Origin: Candidatus Hydrogenedentota bacterium
GTDB taxonomy: Bacteria > Hydrogenedentota > Hydrogenedentia > Hydrogenedentales > GCA-2746185
DNA: 6,616 nt
Assembly: GCA_030123645.1 (NCBI GenBank)
Contig: JASJYE010000139.1
Coordinates: 1 to 6,616, forward strand
Direction: 5' to 3'
The translations under genes and the position numbers were made by a program. Positions 1 to 6,026 of the stretch are shown piece after piece. The notes under the pieces were generated by a model. That model did not search any database. It was given only the letters and a program-made list of their open reading frames with translations, and was not told where the DNA came from. Position 1 is the first letter of the stretch, and every line of letters starts with the position of its first letter.

Positions 1-288
1 CCGCGAACCTTCGCCTTCGCTGCTCTCCTCGAACAAGAGCTGCATACCCACGCAGATACCGAAAAGCGGTTTCCCCGATTGCGCGTAGTCGATGAGCGGC
101 TCCACGAAGCCGCGCGCCTCCAGCCCGTCGTAGCAGTCTTTGAAAGCTCCGACGCCGGGCAGCACAAGCCCATCGGCCCCCTCGATGTCTTTGGGGTCAT
201 CTGAGATAAGCGCTTCGTGGCCTCCCTTCTCAAAACCCTTCTGAGCGCTGCGCAGGTTCCCCATCCCGTAGTCCACGATAAGGATCAT
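1..288 (-). CDS. hisH: Imidazole glycerol phosphate synthase, glutaminase subunit HisH (3' end cut off)
   Basis: HisH is a class I glutamine amidotransferase. It releases ammonia from glutamine and passes it to HisF, which makes imidazole glycerol phosphate and AICAR in histidine synthesis in the cytoplasm. The 96 visible residues begin MILIVDYGMGNLRS, the typical HisH start. They include the oxyanion-strand motif LPGVGAF (residues 43-49) and the nucleophile elbow GICVGMQLLFEES with the catalytic Cys at residue 79. The family is usually about 200 residues, so roughly the C-terminal half, with the His-Glu of the triad, lies outside the window. The ATG overlaps the hisB stop codon as ATGA, a 4-base overlap that implies translational coupling. 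No frameshift is seen in the visible part. Identification is secure. Confidence 0.96.
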   Translation of the reverse strand, partial: MILIVDYGMGNLRSAQKGFEKGGHEALISDDPKDIEGADGLVLPGVGAFKDCYDGLEARGFVEPLIDYAQSGKPLFGICVGMQLLFEESSEGEGSR

Positions 289-875
289 GTTTCGATAATG
301 CCCTTGGTCGAGGGGACACCCTTTCTCGACGCATCCAGGCTCAGCGCGCGCGACAGCGCCCGCGCGAAGGCCTTGAACATCACCTCGATACAGTGGTGCG
401 CATTCGAGCCGTAGCGAAGCACTACGTGAACGGTCATCCGGCTGTTCATGGCAAAGGCGCGGAAAAACTCCTCGGCGAGTGCCGAATCGAAATCCCCCAC
501 CATCGTCTTCGGGAGATTCGCGCGGAACACGAGGTAGGGCCGCCCGCTAAAATCGACGGCGGCTTCCGCCAGCGCCTCATCCATCGGCAGGACTTCATGG
601 CCGAAACGAGCCAGGCCTTCCGCGCTGCCCACCGCTTTAAGAAAGGCCTGCCCGAGACAGATCCCTACGTCTTCCACCGTGTGGTGGGCGTCGATTTCGA
701 GGTCGCCTTTCGCTTCCACACACACATCGAAGCGCCCGTGTTTCGCGAGATGCGTGAGCATGTGATCGAAGAATCCGATGCCCGTCGAGATATCGGCCTC
801 GCCGCTTCCCTCGAGGTCGACAGAGACCCTGATACGGGTCTCCTTCGTTTCACGAACAATTTCTGCCTGTCGCAT
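285..875 (-). CDS. hisB: Imidazoleglycerol-phosphate dehydratase HisB (monofunctional)
   Basis: This enzyme dehydrates imidazole glycerol phosphate to imidazole acetol phosphate in histidine synthesis; the family uses Mn2+ and forms 24-mers. The protein is 196 residues, normal for the dehydratase-only form, with no HisB phosphatase domain fused. Metal and substrate motifs are intact: FFDHMLTHLAKHG (His38, His42), DAHHTVEDVG (HHTVED at 64-69), and NAHHCIEVMFKAFARAL (His160, His161, Glu164). It ends in the family-typical STKG region. I chose the ATG at 875 because MRQAEIVRETKETRI fits the usual N-terminus; a TTG three codons upstream (884) is possible but adds nothing recognisable. The gene lies 32 bases after the phosphoesterase stop and overlaps hisH, so the three are probably one transcript. 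Confidence 0.97.
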   Translation of the reverse strand: MRQAEIVRETKETRIRVSVDLEGSGEADISTGIGFFDHMLTHLAKHGRFDVCVEAKGDLEIDAHHTVEDVGICLGQAFLKAVGSAEGLARFGHEVLPMDEALAEAAVDFSGRPYLVFRANLPKTMVGDFDSALAEEFFRAFAMNSRMTVHVVLRYGSNAHHCIEVMFKAFARALSRALSLDASRKGVPSTKGIIET

Positions 876-907
876 TGGACCCAACCCGGCGGCCGTTTGC
901 CCTAATA

Positions 908-1633
908 CTAGCGCCCCAAGAACAGACGCTCTGCCAGAAACGCCGGCAATCCCGCGCTCGCCACCTTGTCGGCCGCCTGTTTAACAGGGTAGTTAATGCG
1001 CACCAATTGAAATTCATTCTTCTCGGTATCCAGCAGACCGAAAGAACAACGCGGGTCCCCATCGCGCGGCTGGCCGACAGACCCCGGGTTAAGGAAAAAG
1101 AGCTTCTCCTCGCCCAAGGAAAACTTCGAGTCACTGTCGATGGTGTACATGCCGTCCTTCGAGAAAATGCCGGGATTATGCGTATGCCCGAAGAAGCACA
1201 GACGGCAGTCATGCTCCTCGACGAAGGGGATGTGCGGAAGAATATCTTCCCAATTGAAGAGGTAGGAATTACGGTTCGCCGGTGAGCCGTGCACGGCCAA
1301 AAACGGCCCGAACTTTTGCGTGTCCGGAAGACCCCGGAGCCACTCCAAATTGTCGTCCCGCAAGGTGTCGCGCGTCCACATCGCCGCCGAAAGCGCCACT
1401 GGATTGAAGCCCCAAGGCTCTTCGAGGCCGCTCGCGACGGCGTCATGGTTCCCGCAGATCGTCGGAATGTTCCGCTCCCGAATAAGATCGCAACATTCGT
1501 TCGGGTTCGCGTTGTATCCAACTACGTCCCCGAGATGAACGATCTGGTCTACACCAACTTTATCAATGTATTGCAAGACCGCAAGCGTCGCTTCGAGGTT
1601 CGCGTGATTGTCCGAAATGATCGCGTACCTCAA
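908..1633 (-). CDS. Calcineurin-like metallophosphoesterase (YfcE/MJ0936-type phosphodiesterase family)
   Basis: This is a small cytoplasmic dinuclear-metal phosphoesterase of 241 residues from the chosen start. All motifs of the fold are present in order: ISDNH (Asp8, His10), HLGDVVGYN (Asp36), CGNHD (Asn62, His63), VHGS (His115) and GHTH (His150, His152). No signal peptide or membrane segment is visible. Family members hydrolyse phosphodiesters or phosphoproteins, and the true substrate cannot be read from sequence. The start is taken as the TTG at 1633, giving MRYAIISDNH. A GGAGG Shine-Dalgarno (plus-strand bases 1642-1646) sits 8 bases upstream of it. An alternative TTG at 1648 would overlap that site. 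The gene heads a likely phosphoesterase-hisB-hisH transcript. A direct role in histidine synthesis, for example as histidinol phosphatase, is speculative: that activity belongs to other families (PHP, HAD, IMPase-like). Confidence 0.93.
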   Translation of the reverse strand: MRYAIISDNHANLEATLAVLQYIDKVGVDQIVHLGDVVGYNANPNECCDLIRERNIPTICGNHDAVASGLEEPWGFNPVALSAAMWTRDTLRDDNLEWLRGLPDTQKFGPFLAVHGSPANRNSYLFNWEDILPHIPFVEEHDCRLCFFGHTHNPGIFSKDGMYTIDSDSKFSLGEEKLFFLNPGSVGQPRDGDPRCSFGLLDTEKNEFQLVRINYPVKQAADKVASAGLPAFLAERLFLGR

Positions 1634-1641
1634 TACTCCGG

Positions 1642-1646
1642 CCTCC
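1642..1646 (-). promoter_or_regulatory. Shine-Dalgarno that decides the phosphoesterase start
   Basis: GGAGG on the minus strand lies 8 bases before the TTG at 1633. It makes this non-ATG codon the best start and excludes the TTG at 1648, which would overlap the site. Confidence 0.7.
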
Positions 1647-1682
1647 AAGAGTTCGGGACTATGCTACGTTGCATATTCGTTC

Positions 1683-1844
1683 CTAAGAATCTAGGTGATT
1701 TTGGGCACGGCGACCATCGGCTCGACATTCGAAGAGCCGGCCTAGAGGTAGCCTACCGATACGGAGCATAGCGCGAATCAAACGCAAACCACACTCCTTA
1801 CCCCAGGTCCGAGGGCCGATAGTATACCCAATCGTATGCGGCAT
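1683..1844 (-). CDS. Possible small ORF, 53 residues, unknown
   Basis: An ATG on the minus strand opens a 53-codon frame ending in TAG. It starts MPHTIGYTIGPRTWG and ends RRAQNHLDS, is rich in Arg, and has no clear membrane segment or known motif. In its favour, AGGAGG lies just upstream and the frame sits in an otherwise empty spacer in the same orientation as its neighbours. Against it, the Shine-Dalgarno is only about 2 bases from the ATG, and roughly half of the third codon positions are G/C, well below the neighbouring genes. It may be chance. I would not assign a function. Confidence 0.2.
   Translation of the reverse strand: MPHTIGYTIGPRTWGKECGLRLIRAMLRIGRLPLGRLFECRADGRRAQNHLDS
1718..1739. 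repeat. Short inverted repeat, 6-base arms
   Basis: CGGCTC and GAGCCG flank a 10-base loop that contains TTCGAA. It can form a hairpin in either transcript. No T-run follows, so it is not a standard intrinsic terminator. It lies about 85 bases upstream of the phosphoesterase start and could be part of its leader. Confidence 0.35.
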
Positions 1845-1938
1845 TTCCTCCTATAGGCGATATGCGAATACTGCGGCACACGCCAAAGGGTATTGAACCA
1901 GGCGGCAGGGACGCACTCACCCTTCGAGAGACTCGACG

Positions 1939-2529
1939 CTATCCTTCTTCATCCTTCAGAAGCGAGTAATCCACAGCCGTGTGCACCCCGTTCTCGAGAT
2001 GCCGCGCCAATATGTACAAGAAATCGCTCAAGCGGTTTGCGAAGGTCAGAATGGCTTCCGCCCCGAAGTCCGGGACCGCCTCCTTCAGCCGCACGACGCT
2101 ACGTTCGAAGCGCCGCGCCGTCGTGCAAAGCAGGTCGAAACGCGCAGCAAGATCGTTCGACGCCGACACAATGAAGGCCTTCGGCAGACGAAGTTCCGCC
2201 TCGAGCCGCCCCTGCATCGATTCCAGCCTCGCGATGTGCTTCTCCCCAAGGTCTTCCTTCCGGTACTCGGGGCGCTTGTTGCTGGGGTCATTACACTGCG
2301 AGCCTACGAGAAAGTAAACATGCAAAAGCCAAAATAGAAAGGCTCCGAGTTCCTGGGCGTCGTCACGTCCAGATTGCAACACACCAAGCCGGCAGAGCGC
2401 GGTCTCGGCCCGCAACGCGTCCAGGTCTCCGCAGCATTCCAACAAGGGGTGCGATTTCGAGTATTCATCGCCCGAGATCGTTACGGTCCTTCCCTGGTCG
2501 CCACGTTTTGTCGTCACCTGGGAGCGCAT
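1939..2529 (-). CDS. PduO/MMAB-type ATP:cob(I)alamin adenosyltransferase homologue, divergent
   Basis: The family transfers the adenosyl group of ATP to cob(I)alamin to make coenzyme B12, acting as a cytoplasmic trimer. The 196-residue protein has the family layout: TKRGDQGRT (residues 7-15, the N-terminal ATP loop), GDLDALRAETAL (34-45), an LE..QGRLEAEL helix, ARRFER (138-143, matching the family RRxER) and NRLSDFLYILAR (165-176). Several usually conserved positions differ. The family DELN is DALR, the Pro-Gly-Gly turn after the phenylalanine is SAS (122-124), and the LHxAR segment reads FDLLC. The fold assignment is strong, but full catalytic activity is uncertain; it could be a specialised paralogue. 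The ATG at 2529 is preceded by GGGAGGAG at a rather long 12-base spacing. The gene is 22 bases downstream of the nuclease gene, so the two are probably co-transcribed. Confidence 0.85.
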   Translation of the reverse strand: MRSQVTTKRGDQGRTVTISGDEYSKSHPLLECCGDLDALRAETALCRLGVLQSGRDDAQELGAFLFWLLHVYFLVGSQCNDPSNKRPEYRKEDLGEKHIARLESMQGRLEAELRLPKAFIVSASNDLAARFDLLCTTARRFERSVVRLKEAVPDFGAEAILTFANRLSDFLYILARHLENGVHTAVDYSLLKDEEG

Positions 2530-2551
2530 CGAAATTTGGGACTCCTCCCTG

Positions 2552-3316
2552 CTAGCGGAGCGTGATACCCACCGGACAATGGTCCGAACCCATCACCTCC
2601 GTATGAATCCTCGCGTTTTTGACCCGGGAAATAAAGCCCGCATTCACACAATGATAATCGATACGCCAGCCGATGTTCTTCGCCCGCGCATTCGCCCGAT
2701 ACGACCACCAACTGTAATGCCCCGGCTCCGGGCAGAAATGTCTGAAGGTGTCGATATAGGCGCCCTTCAGAAACTTCGTCATCGCCTCGCGCTCTTCAGG
2801 CAAGTAGCCCGGATTGTTTTCGTTCGCTTTGGGCCGCGCCAGATCGATTTCGGTGTGCGCGATATTGTAGTCGCCGCAGAGAATGACGTTTTTGTCTTGT
2901 TTCACCAAGCGATTGCATAGGCGCCGAATCGCGTCGCAAAATTTCAACTTATATTCGATGCGTTTCCGCTCCGGCTGGCTGTTCGGGAAGTAGGTATTAA
3001 CGATCGTGTAGTCCTTGTACTCCAAGAGCTGGACCCGTCCCTCGTCATCAAACTCTTTCTTGCCCAAGTTCGATACCGATAAAGGCTCCTTGCGCACGTA
3101 AGCCCCTACGCCTGAATATCCCCGTTTCGCAGCAGGCATCCAATACGACGTATACCCCGCAGGCTCGCGGTCGGAGGCGCTGATTTCGTCCGGCAATACC
3201 CGGCTCTCCTGCACACACAACACGTCCGGCGCCGCCTTCTCAAACCACTCCATGAAACCCTTCTTCAACACCGCGCGCATGCCATTAACATTCCACGATA
3301 GGATTTCTGTCGGCAT
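2552..3316 (-). CDS. xth: Exodeoxyribonuclease III / AP endonuclease (ExoIII-APE1 family)
   Basis: A Mg2+-dependent DNA repair enzyme that cuts 5' to abasic sites and trims 3' blocking groups in base excision repair. The 254-residue protein is close to the usual length and keeps the whole active site: SWNVNG (Asn9), CVQESR (Glu37), NTYFPNSQ (Tyr109), CGDYNIAHTEIDLARP (Asp149, Asn151), GWRIDYHCV (Asp220) and the terminal GSDHCP (Asp245, His246). GYSGVGAYVRKEP (67-78 region) and PGHYSWWSYR are also typical. The start begins MPTEILSWNVNGMRA, as in ExoA/XthA proteins. The ribosome site is weak (a G-run, GGGGG, about 8 bases upstream). A promoter-like pair at 3359-3387 would give a leader of about 35 bases. 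It is the first gene of the leftward unit, followed by the adenosyltransferase homologue; no functional link between the two is evident. Confidence 0.96.
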   Translation of the reverse strand: MPTEILSWNVNGMRAVLKKGFMEWFEKAAPDVLCVQESRVLPDEISASDREPAGYTSYWMPAAKRGYSGVGAYVRKEPLSVSNLGKKEFDDEGRVQLLEYKDYTIVNTYFPNSQPERKRIEYKLKFCDAIRRLCNRLVKQDKNVILCGDYNIAHTEIDLARPKANENNPGYLPEEREAMTKFLKGAYIDTFRHFCPEPGHYSWWSYRANARAKNIGWRIDYHCVNAGFISRVKNARIHTEVMGSDHCPVGITLR

Positions 3317-3358
3317 TTCGCGGCCCCCGTCGGAAAGTGCAAAGCAAGAAAGAAGGCC

Positions 3359-3387
3359 ATCATACCTCTCAGGCGTCTACAATCCAA
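3359..3387 (-). promoter_or_regulatory. Predicted sigma70-type promoter for the nuclease gene
   Basis: On the minus strand, TTGGAT (-35, 3382-3387) and TATGAT (-10, 3359-3364, 5 of 6 consensus bases) are separated by exactly 17 bases. Initiation would fall near 3352, about 35 bases before the ATG at 3316. The -35 match is only moderate. Confidence 0.55.
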
Positions 3388-3409
3388 GCTATCCACTCAC
3401 TCCCCGGCA

Positions 3410-3438
3410 TTGCTTCGTTTCAGGAGGGTCGATATACT
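3410..3438 (+). promoter_or_regulatory. Predicted sigma70-type promoter for the lon-domain/memo/nif3 operon
   Basis: TTGCTT (-35, 3410-3415) and TATACT (-10, 3433-3438, 5 of 6 consensus bases) are separated by 17 bases. Initiation would fall near 3445, giving a leader of about 35 bases before the ATG at 3480. It is arranged back to back with the leftward promoter; the two -35 boxes are 22 bases apart. Confidence 0.6.
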
Positions 3439-3479
3439 CACAATCAGCGGGCTAAGCAGGATAGCTCACGGAAAAACTC

Positions 3480-4103
3480 ATGTTTCTGGCTCTGTTTCCC
3501 TTACAGTTGGCGCTCTTTCCCGGTGAGGAAATCCCCCTGCACATCTTCGAGCCCCGCTACAAGCAGCTCATCGCTGAATGCCGCGACCATGGCATCCTCT
3601 TCGGCATCCCCGCCCTCGCCGGGGGAAACGTTTCCAAAGTCGGCACCGAGGTCGAGTTGGTGCGGATCCTCGAGACCTCCGACACCGGAGAAATGGACAT
3701 TGTCGTCCGCGGAATTCGCGTGTTCAGAATCGACAACCTCCAGACCGAAGTCCCTCATAAGCTCTACTCCGGGGCCGAGGTCACCCTCCTCGAAAACGAT
3801 GCCCGTACAGACCCCGATGCCAAGCAGAAACTGCTAGAGCGCTACGAAGAGTTCATGCGTCTGATACGCAAGGGCGCCTCGATCCCGAATGACCTCCAGG
3901 ACAACGCCTCCTTCGTTCTCGGCAGCCGCGTCGGTCTGTCGCTCAATCAGCGCCTCTCGATGCTCCGAACGCCCAAGGAAGCGGACCGCCAGAAATATCT
4001 GCTTCACTACCTCGAACGCGCCATCCAGGCGATTAGGCAGCGGCGCTCGACGGGAATGAAGGTTGGCAGGGGCAACGGCACAACCCGCCACATAGGAGAT
4101 TAA
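3480..4103 (+). CDS. Stand-alone LON substrate-binding-domain protein
   Basis: The 207-residue protein matches the N-terminal LON domain only. It opens with LFPLQLALFPGEEIPLHIFE followed by PRY (residues 5-27), the hallmark of the domain. A beta-rich part containing VGTEVELVRI and the DIVVRGIRVFRI strand follows to about residue 105. A helical tail runs from about 112 to 192 and includes VGLSLNQRLSMLRTPKEADR. No AAA+ Walker motifs or Ser-Lys protease domain are present or follow in frame, so it is not a Lon protease and does not look like a fragment of one: such single-domain proteins are widespread in bacteria. Their role is not firmly established; peptide or substrate binding is inferred from Lon. 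The ribosome site is weak (GGA, 8 bases before ATG). The next gene starts 1 base after its stop, so it is the first gene of a tight operon. Confidence 0.88.
   Translation: MFLALFPLQLALFPGEEIPLHIFEPRYKQLIAECRDHGILFGIPALAGGNVSKVGTEVELVRILETSDTGEMDIVVRGIRVFRIDNLQTEVPHKLYSGAEVTLLENDARTDPDAKQKLLERYEEFMRLIRKGASIPNDLQDNASFVLGSRVGLSLNQRLSMLRTPKEADRQKYLLHYLERAIQAIRQRRSTGMKVGRGNGTTRHIGD
4094..4098 (+). promoter_or_regulatory. Shine-Dalgarno for the Memo gene, inside the preceding gene
   Basis: AGGAG lies 6 bases before the TTG at 4105 and within the last codons of the LON-domain gene. It supports the TTG start and suggests re-initiation by ribosomes finishing the upstream gene. Confidence 0.75.
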
Positions 4104-4104
4104 C

Positions 4105-4926
4105 TTGACACACGGCCTGAAGCGAAGACCCGCCGTCGCCGGGACCTTCTACCCGGAGGAGCCCGCCGTCCTCAGGCGGATGCTCCAAGAGTACCTCGAC
4201 CAGTCCGGCGTGAATCCTGCCGGATCGGGCGTCCGGGTTCTGCTCGTGCCCCATGCCGGCTACATTTACTCCGGGCCGACCGCTGCGTGCGCGTTCCAGA
4301 GAATCGCAAGGAGCGACATCGAACGCGTCATCCTGCTGGGTTGTTCGCATCATTATTCCTTTGAAGGGGCCTGTATCTATGCGGAGGGCGCTTTCGATAC
4401 CCCTCTAGGTGAATTCCCCATCGACGAGACCTTCGCTGCCCGTCTCGCCGAGCGCGTCGGAAACTCCGATCCCGAACCGCACGCACAAGAACACGCGCTG
4501 GAGGTCGAGCTCCCCTTCCTCGCAATGACCGTCGGCATCGTCCCCATCGTGCCCGTCCTATTCGGCTCGCGCTTCGGCCCTTCGAGCATTCGCTTTGCGA
4601 AGGTCTTGGCCGAATTGAGCGGGGATCGCGATCTGGTGCTGGCCTCGTCCGATTTTTCGCACTACCTGACGGAAAGCCAGGCCAACGCGATCGATCGTCG
4701 CACCATCGACACGCTGCTCACGAAAGACGTTCAAGAATTTGTCGACGGCGTCGAGTCAGGACGCTGTTCCGTGTGCGGCCTCGCCGCCGTCGCCACCGCC
4801 ATGCTATACAGCCTCGAACGCGGCGCGGAGGAATGGTCGCTCCTCGATTACAGCACCAGCGCCCGGGCCTCCGGCGACACATCGCGCGTTGTCGGCTACG
4901 CGGCCGTATCCATGGAGTGCGCTTGA
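4105..4926 (+). CDS. amrB: Memo-family protein (AmmeMemoRadiSam system protein B)
   Basis: The 273-residue protein belongs to the Memo family, which is related in fold to extradiol ring-cleavage dioxygenases and binds a metal ion. Visible family signatures are RRPAVAGTFYP (7-17), LVPHAGYIYSGP (47-58, His50), LGCSHH (78-83, His82), QEHALEVELPFL (128-139), SSDFSHY (181-187, Asp183 and His186) and CSVCGL (221-226, Cys224). His50, His82, His186 and Cys224 occupy the positions of the metal-site residues described for human MEMO1, so the site looks intact. In many prokaryotes Memo is linked to an AMMECR1 protein and a radical SAM enzyme; neither is in this window. The biochemical role in bacteria is not settled. 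The start is TTG with a good AGGAG. The stop overlaps the nif3 ATG by 1 base (TGATG). Confidence 0.92.
   Translation: MTHGLKRRPAVAGTFYPEEPAVLRRMLQEYLDQSGVNPAGSGVRVLLVPHAGYIYSGPTAACAFQRIARSDIERVILLGCSHHYSFEGACIYAEGAFDTPLGEFPIDETFAARLAERVGNSDPEPHAQEHALEVELPFLAMTVGIVPIVPVLFGSRFGPSSIRFAKVLAELSGDRDLVLASSDFSHYLTESQANAIDRRTIDTLLTKDVQEFVDGVESGRCSVCGLAAVATAMLYSLERGAEEWSLLDYSTSARASGDTSRVVGYAAVSMECA
4914..4917 (+). promoter_or_regulatory. Shine-Dalgarno that decides the nif3 start
   Basis: GGAG with an 8-base spacer precedes the ATG at 4926. It lies inside the end of the Memo gene and supports this start over the in-frame extension further upstream, which would run inside the Memo coding region. Confidence 0.65.
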
Positions 4927-6026
4927 TGCGGGTGCGGGACGTGATGGCCGCCGTGGACCGCTGGGCGCCGCCGGCTTTGGCGTATTCGTGGGACAAGGCA
5001 GGGCTGAGCACCGGTAACCCGGACAGCAAGGTGACGAAGATCCTCGTGGCGCTGACGGTCACCACCGAGACCTTCGAGGCGGCGCTTGCGGCGAAAGCGC
5101 AAATGATCGTCTCGCACCATCCGCTCATCTGGGAGCCGCTCACGACCCTGCGCAGCGACGATGCACAAGCCCGGCTGTGTCTCAACGTCGCGAACAAGAA
5201 AATCGCGTGCTACTCCGCGCACACGACCCTGGATGTCGTTCCTCAAGGGGTCAACCACGTCCTCGCCGAGCGCTTGGGCCTCACAAAGGTGTCGCCCCTA
5301 TTCCCGGTCCACCATGCCCAGCAGTTGAAACTCGTCACTTTCGTCCCAGAGTCCCATCTCGCCGCCGTTCGCGACGCGGTCTCCGCTGCAGGCGCGGGCG
5401 TGATCGGCGAGTACACGCACTGCTCGTTCAGCGCCCCAGGCACGGGCACCTTCAAACCTGGGAGCGGCGCGAGCCCCTATACGGGACGCAGGCATCGCGT
5501 GAACCAGGAGCCCGAGCTGCGTTTCGAGACCCTCGTGCCGAAAGCACGCGCTGCCGAGGTCGTCCAGGCCATGAAAGAGGCCCATCCCTACGAGGAGGTG
5601 GCCTACGACCTCGTCATGCTCGATGGATCCGATCCCGCCGTTTCCCTTGGGCTCCGCGGAGAGCTCGCGCGAGCGGTCACGCTAAGCACCTTCGCCTCGC
5701 GGGTCCGTGGCGCGCTCGAGATAAAGCACCTCCGAGTCGCGGGCGACATGAAGAGTAAAGTGCGCAGCGTTGCCGTCCTCGGCGGCTCGGGAGGAGCAAG
5801 TGCCGCGGGCGTTCCCCGCGACGTCGATGTCTACGTCACAGGCGACGTCAAGTATCACGAAGCCCTAGATGCGCGGGAGCGCGGCCTAAACATCATCGAT
5901 GCCGGACATCACGGCACCGAGAAATGGATCGTGCCCGCCCTCGCCGGCTACCTGAAAAAAAACCTGAAAGGCGCGCGCGTCACCGCCTACAACGAACCCG
6001 ACCCCTTCCGCGTCGTCACCAAATAG
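4926..6026 (+). CDS. Nif3-like dinuclear metal centre protein with YqfO-type insert
   Basis: The protein has 366 residues from the ATG at 4926. Metal-site motifs of the Nif3/DUF34 family are complete: WDKAGLSTG (22-30), IVSHHP (His64, His65), YSAHTTLDVVPQGVNHVLAE (95-114, His98 and Asp102) and DAGHHGTEKW (325-334, His328 and Glu332). A roughly 100-residue domain is inserted between the two halves (about 133-230), opening LKLVTFVPESHLAAVRDAV and closing AHPYEEVAYDL. It is a PII/CutA-like domain, as in Bacillus YqfO (about 370 residues), and absent from short members such as E. coli YbgI. Databases often name the family 'GTP cyclohydrolase 1 type 2 homologue', but the function is not settled. 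The open frame extends upstream to 4773, but that part overlaps the Memo gene and lacks Nif3 similarity. Co-translation with Memo is very likely. Confidence 0.94.
   Translation: MRVRDVMAAVDRWAPPALAYSWDKAGLSTGNPDSKVTKILVALTVTTETFEAALAAKAQMIVSHHPLIWEPLTTLRSDDAQARLCLNVANKKIACYSAHTTLDVVPQGVNHVLAERLGLTKVSPLFPVHHAQQLKLVTFVPESHLAAVRDAVSAAGAGVIGEYTHCSFSAPGTGTFKPGSGASPYTGRRHRVNQEPELRFETLVPKARAAEVVQAMKEAHPYEEVAYDLVMLDGSDPAVSLGLRGELARAVTLSTFASRVRGALEIKHLRVAGDMKSKVRSVAVLGGSGGASAAGVPRDVDVYVTGDVKYHEALDARERGLNIIDAGHHGTEKWIVPALAGYLKKNLKGARVTAYNEPDPFRVVTK

Larger units (their letters stand above)
1634..1938. other. 305-base spacer between the adenosyltransferase homologue and the phosphoesterase
   Basis: No recognisable gene fills this stretch, but several features are visible. 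On the minus strand a 53-codon open frame (1683-1844) follows a strong AGGAGG. An inverted repeat, CGGCTC/GAGCCG with a 10-base loop, lies at 1718-1739. A compact GGTAG-C-CTACC palindrome lies at 1747-1757. A weak minus-strand promoter-like pair (TTCTTA, 17 bases, TAGCAT) lies close to the phosphoesterase gene. I found no hairpin followed by a T-run that would end the upstream transcript. The region probably holds the phosphoesterase/his promoter and leader, but the exact promoter cannot be assigned. It matches no riboswitch I know. Confidence 0.5.

Noticed and set aside
876..884. TTG start for hisB three codons upstream of the ATG
   Set aside because: The ATG at 875 gives the standard family N-terminus; the extra residues MGP add nothing recognisable.
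393..905. Long plus-strand open frame opposite hisB
   Set aside because: It is the antisense shadow of a clearly recognised hisB; the translation has no family features and no ribosome site.
3480..4103. A truncated or broken Lon protease
   Set aside because: The protein has its own stop, a helical tail normal for single-domain family members, and the next gene follows after 1 base; no AAA+ or protease remnants are seen nearby.
4773..4925. In-frame N-terminal extension of the Nif3 protein
   Set aside because: It lies inside the Memo coding region, is Arg-rich and unlike Nif3, while the ATG at 4926 has a GGAG site and a typical N-terminus.
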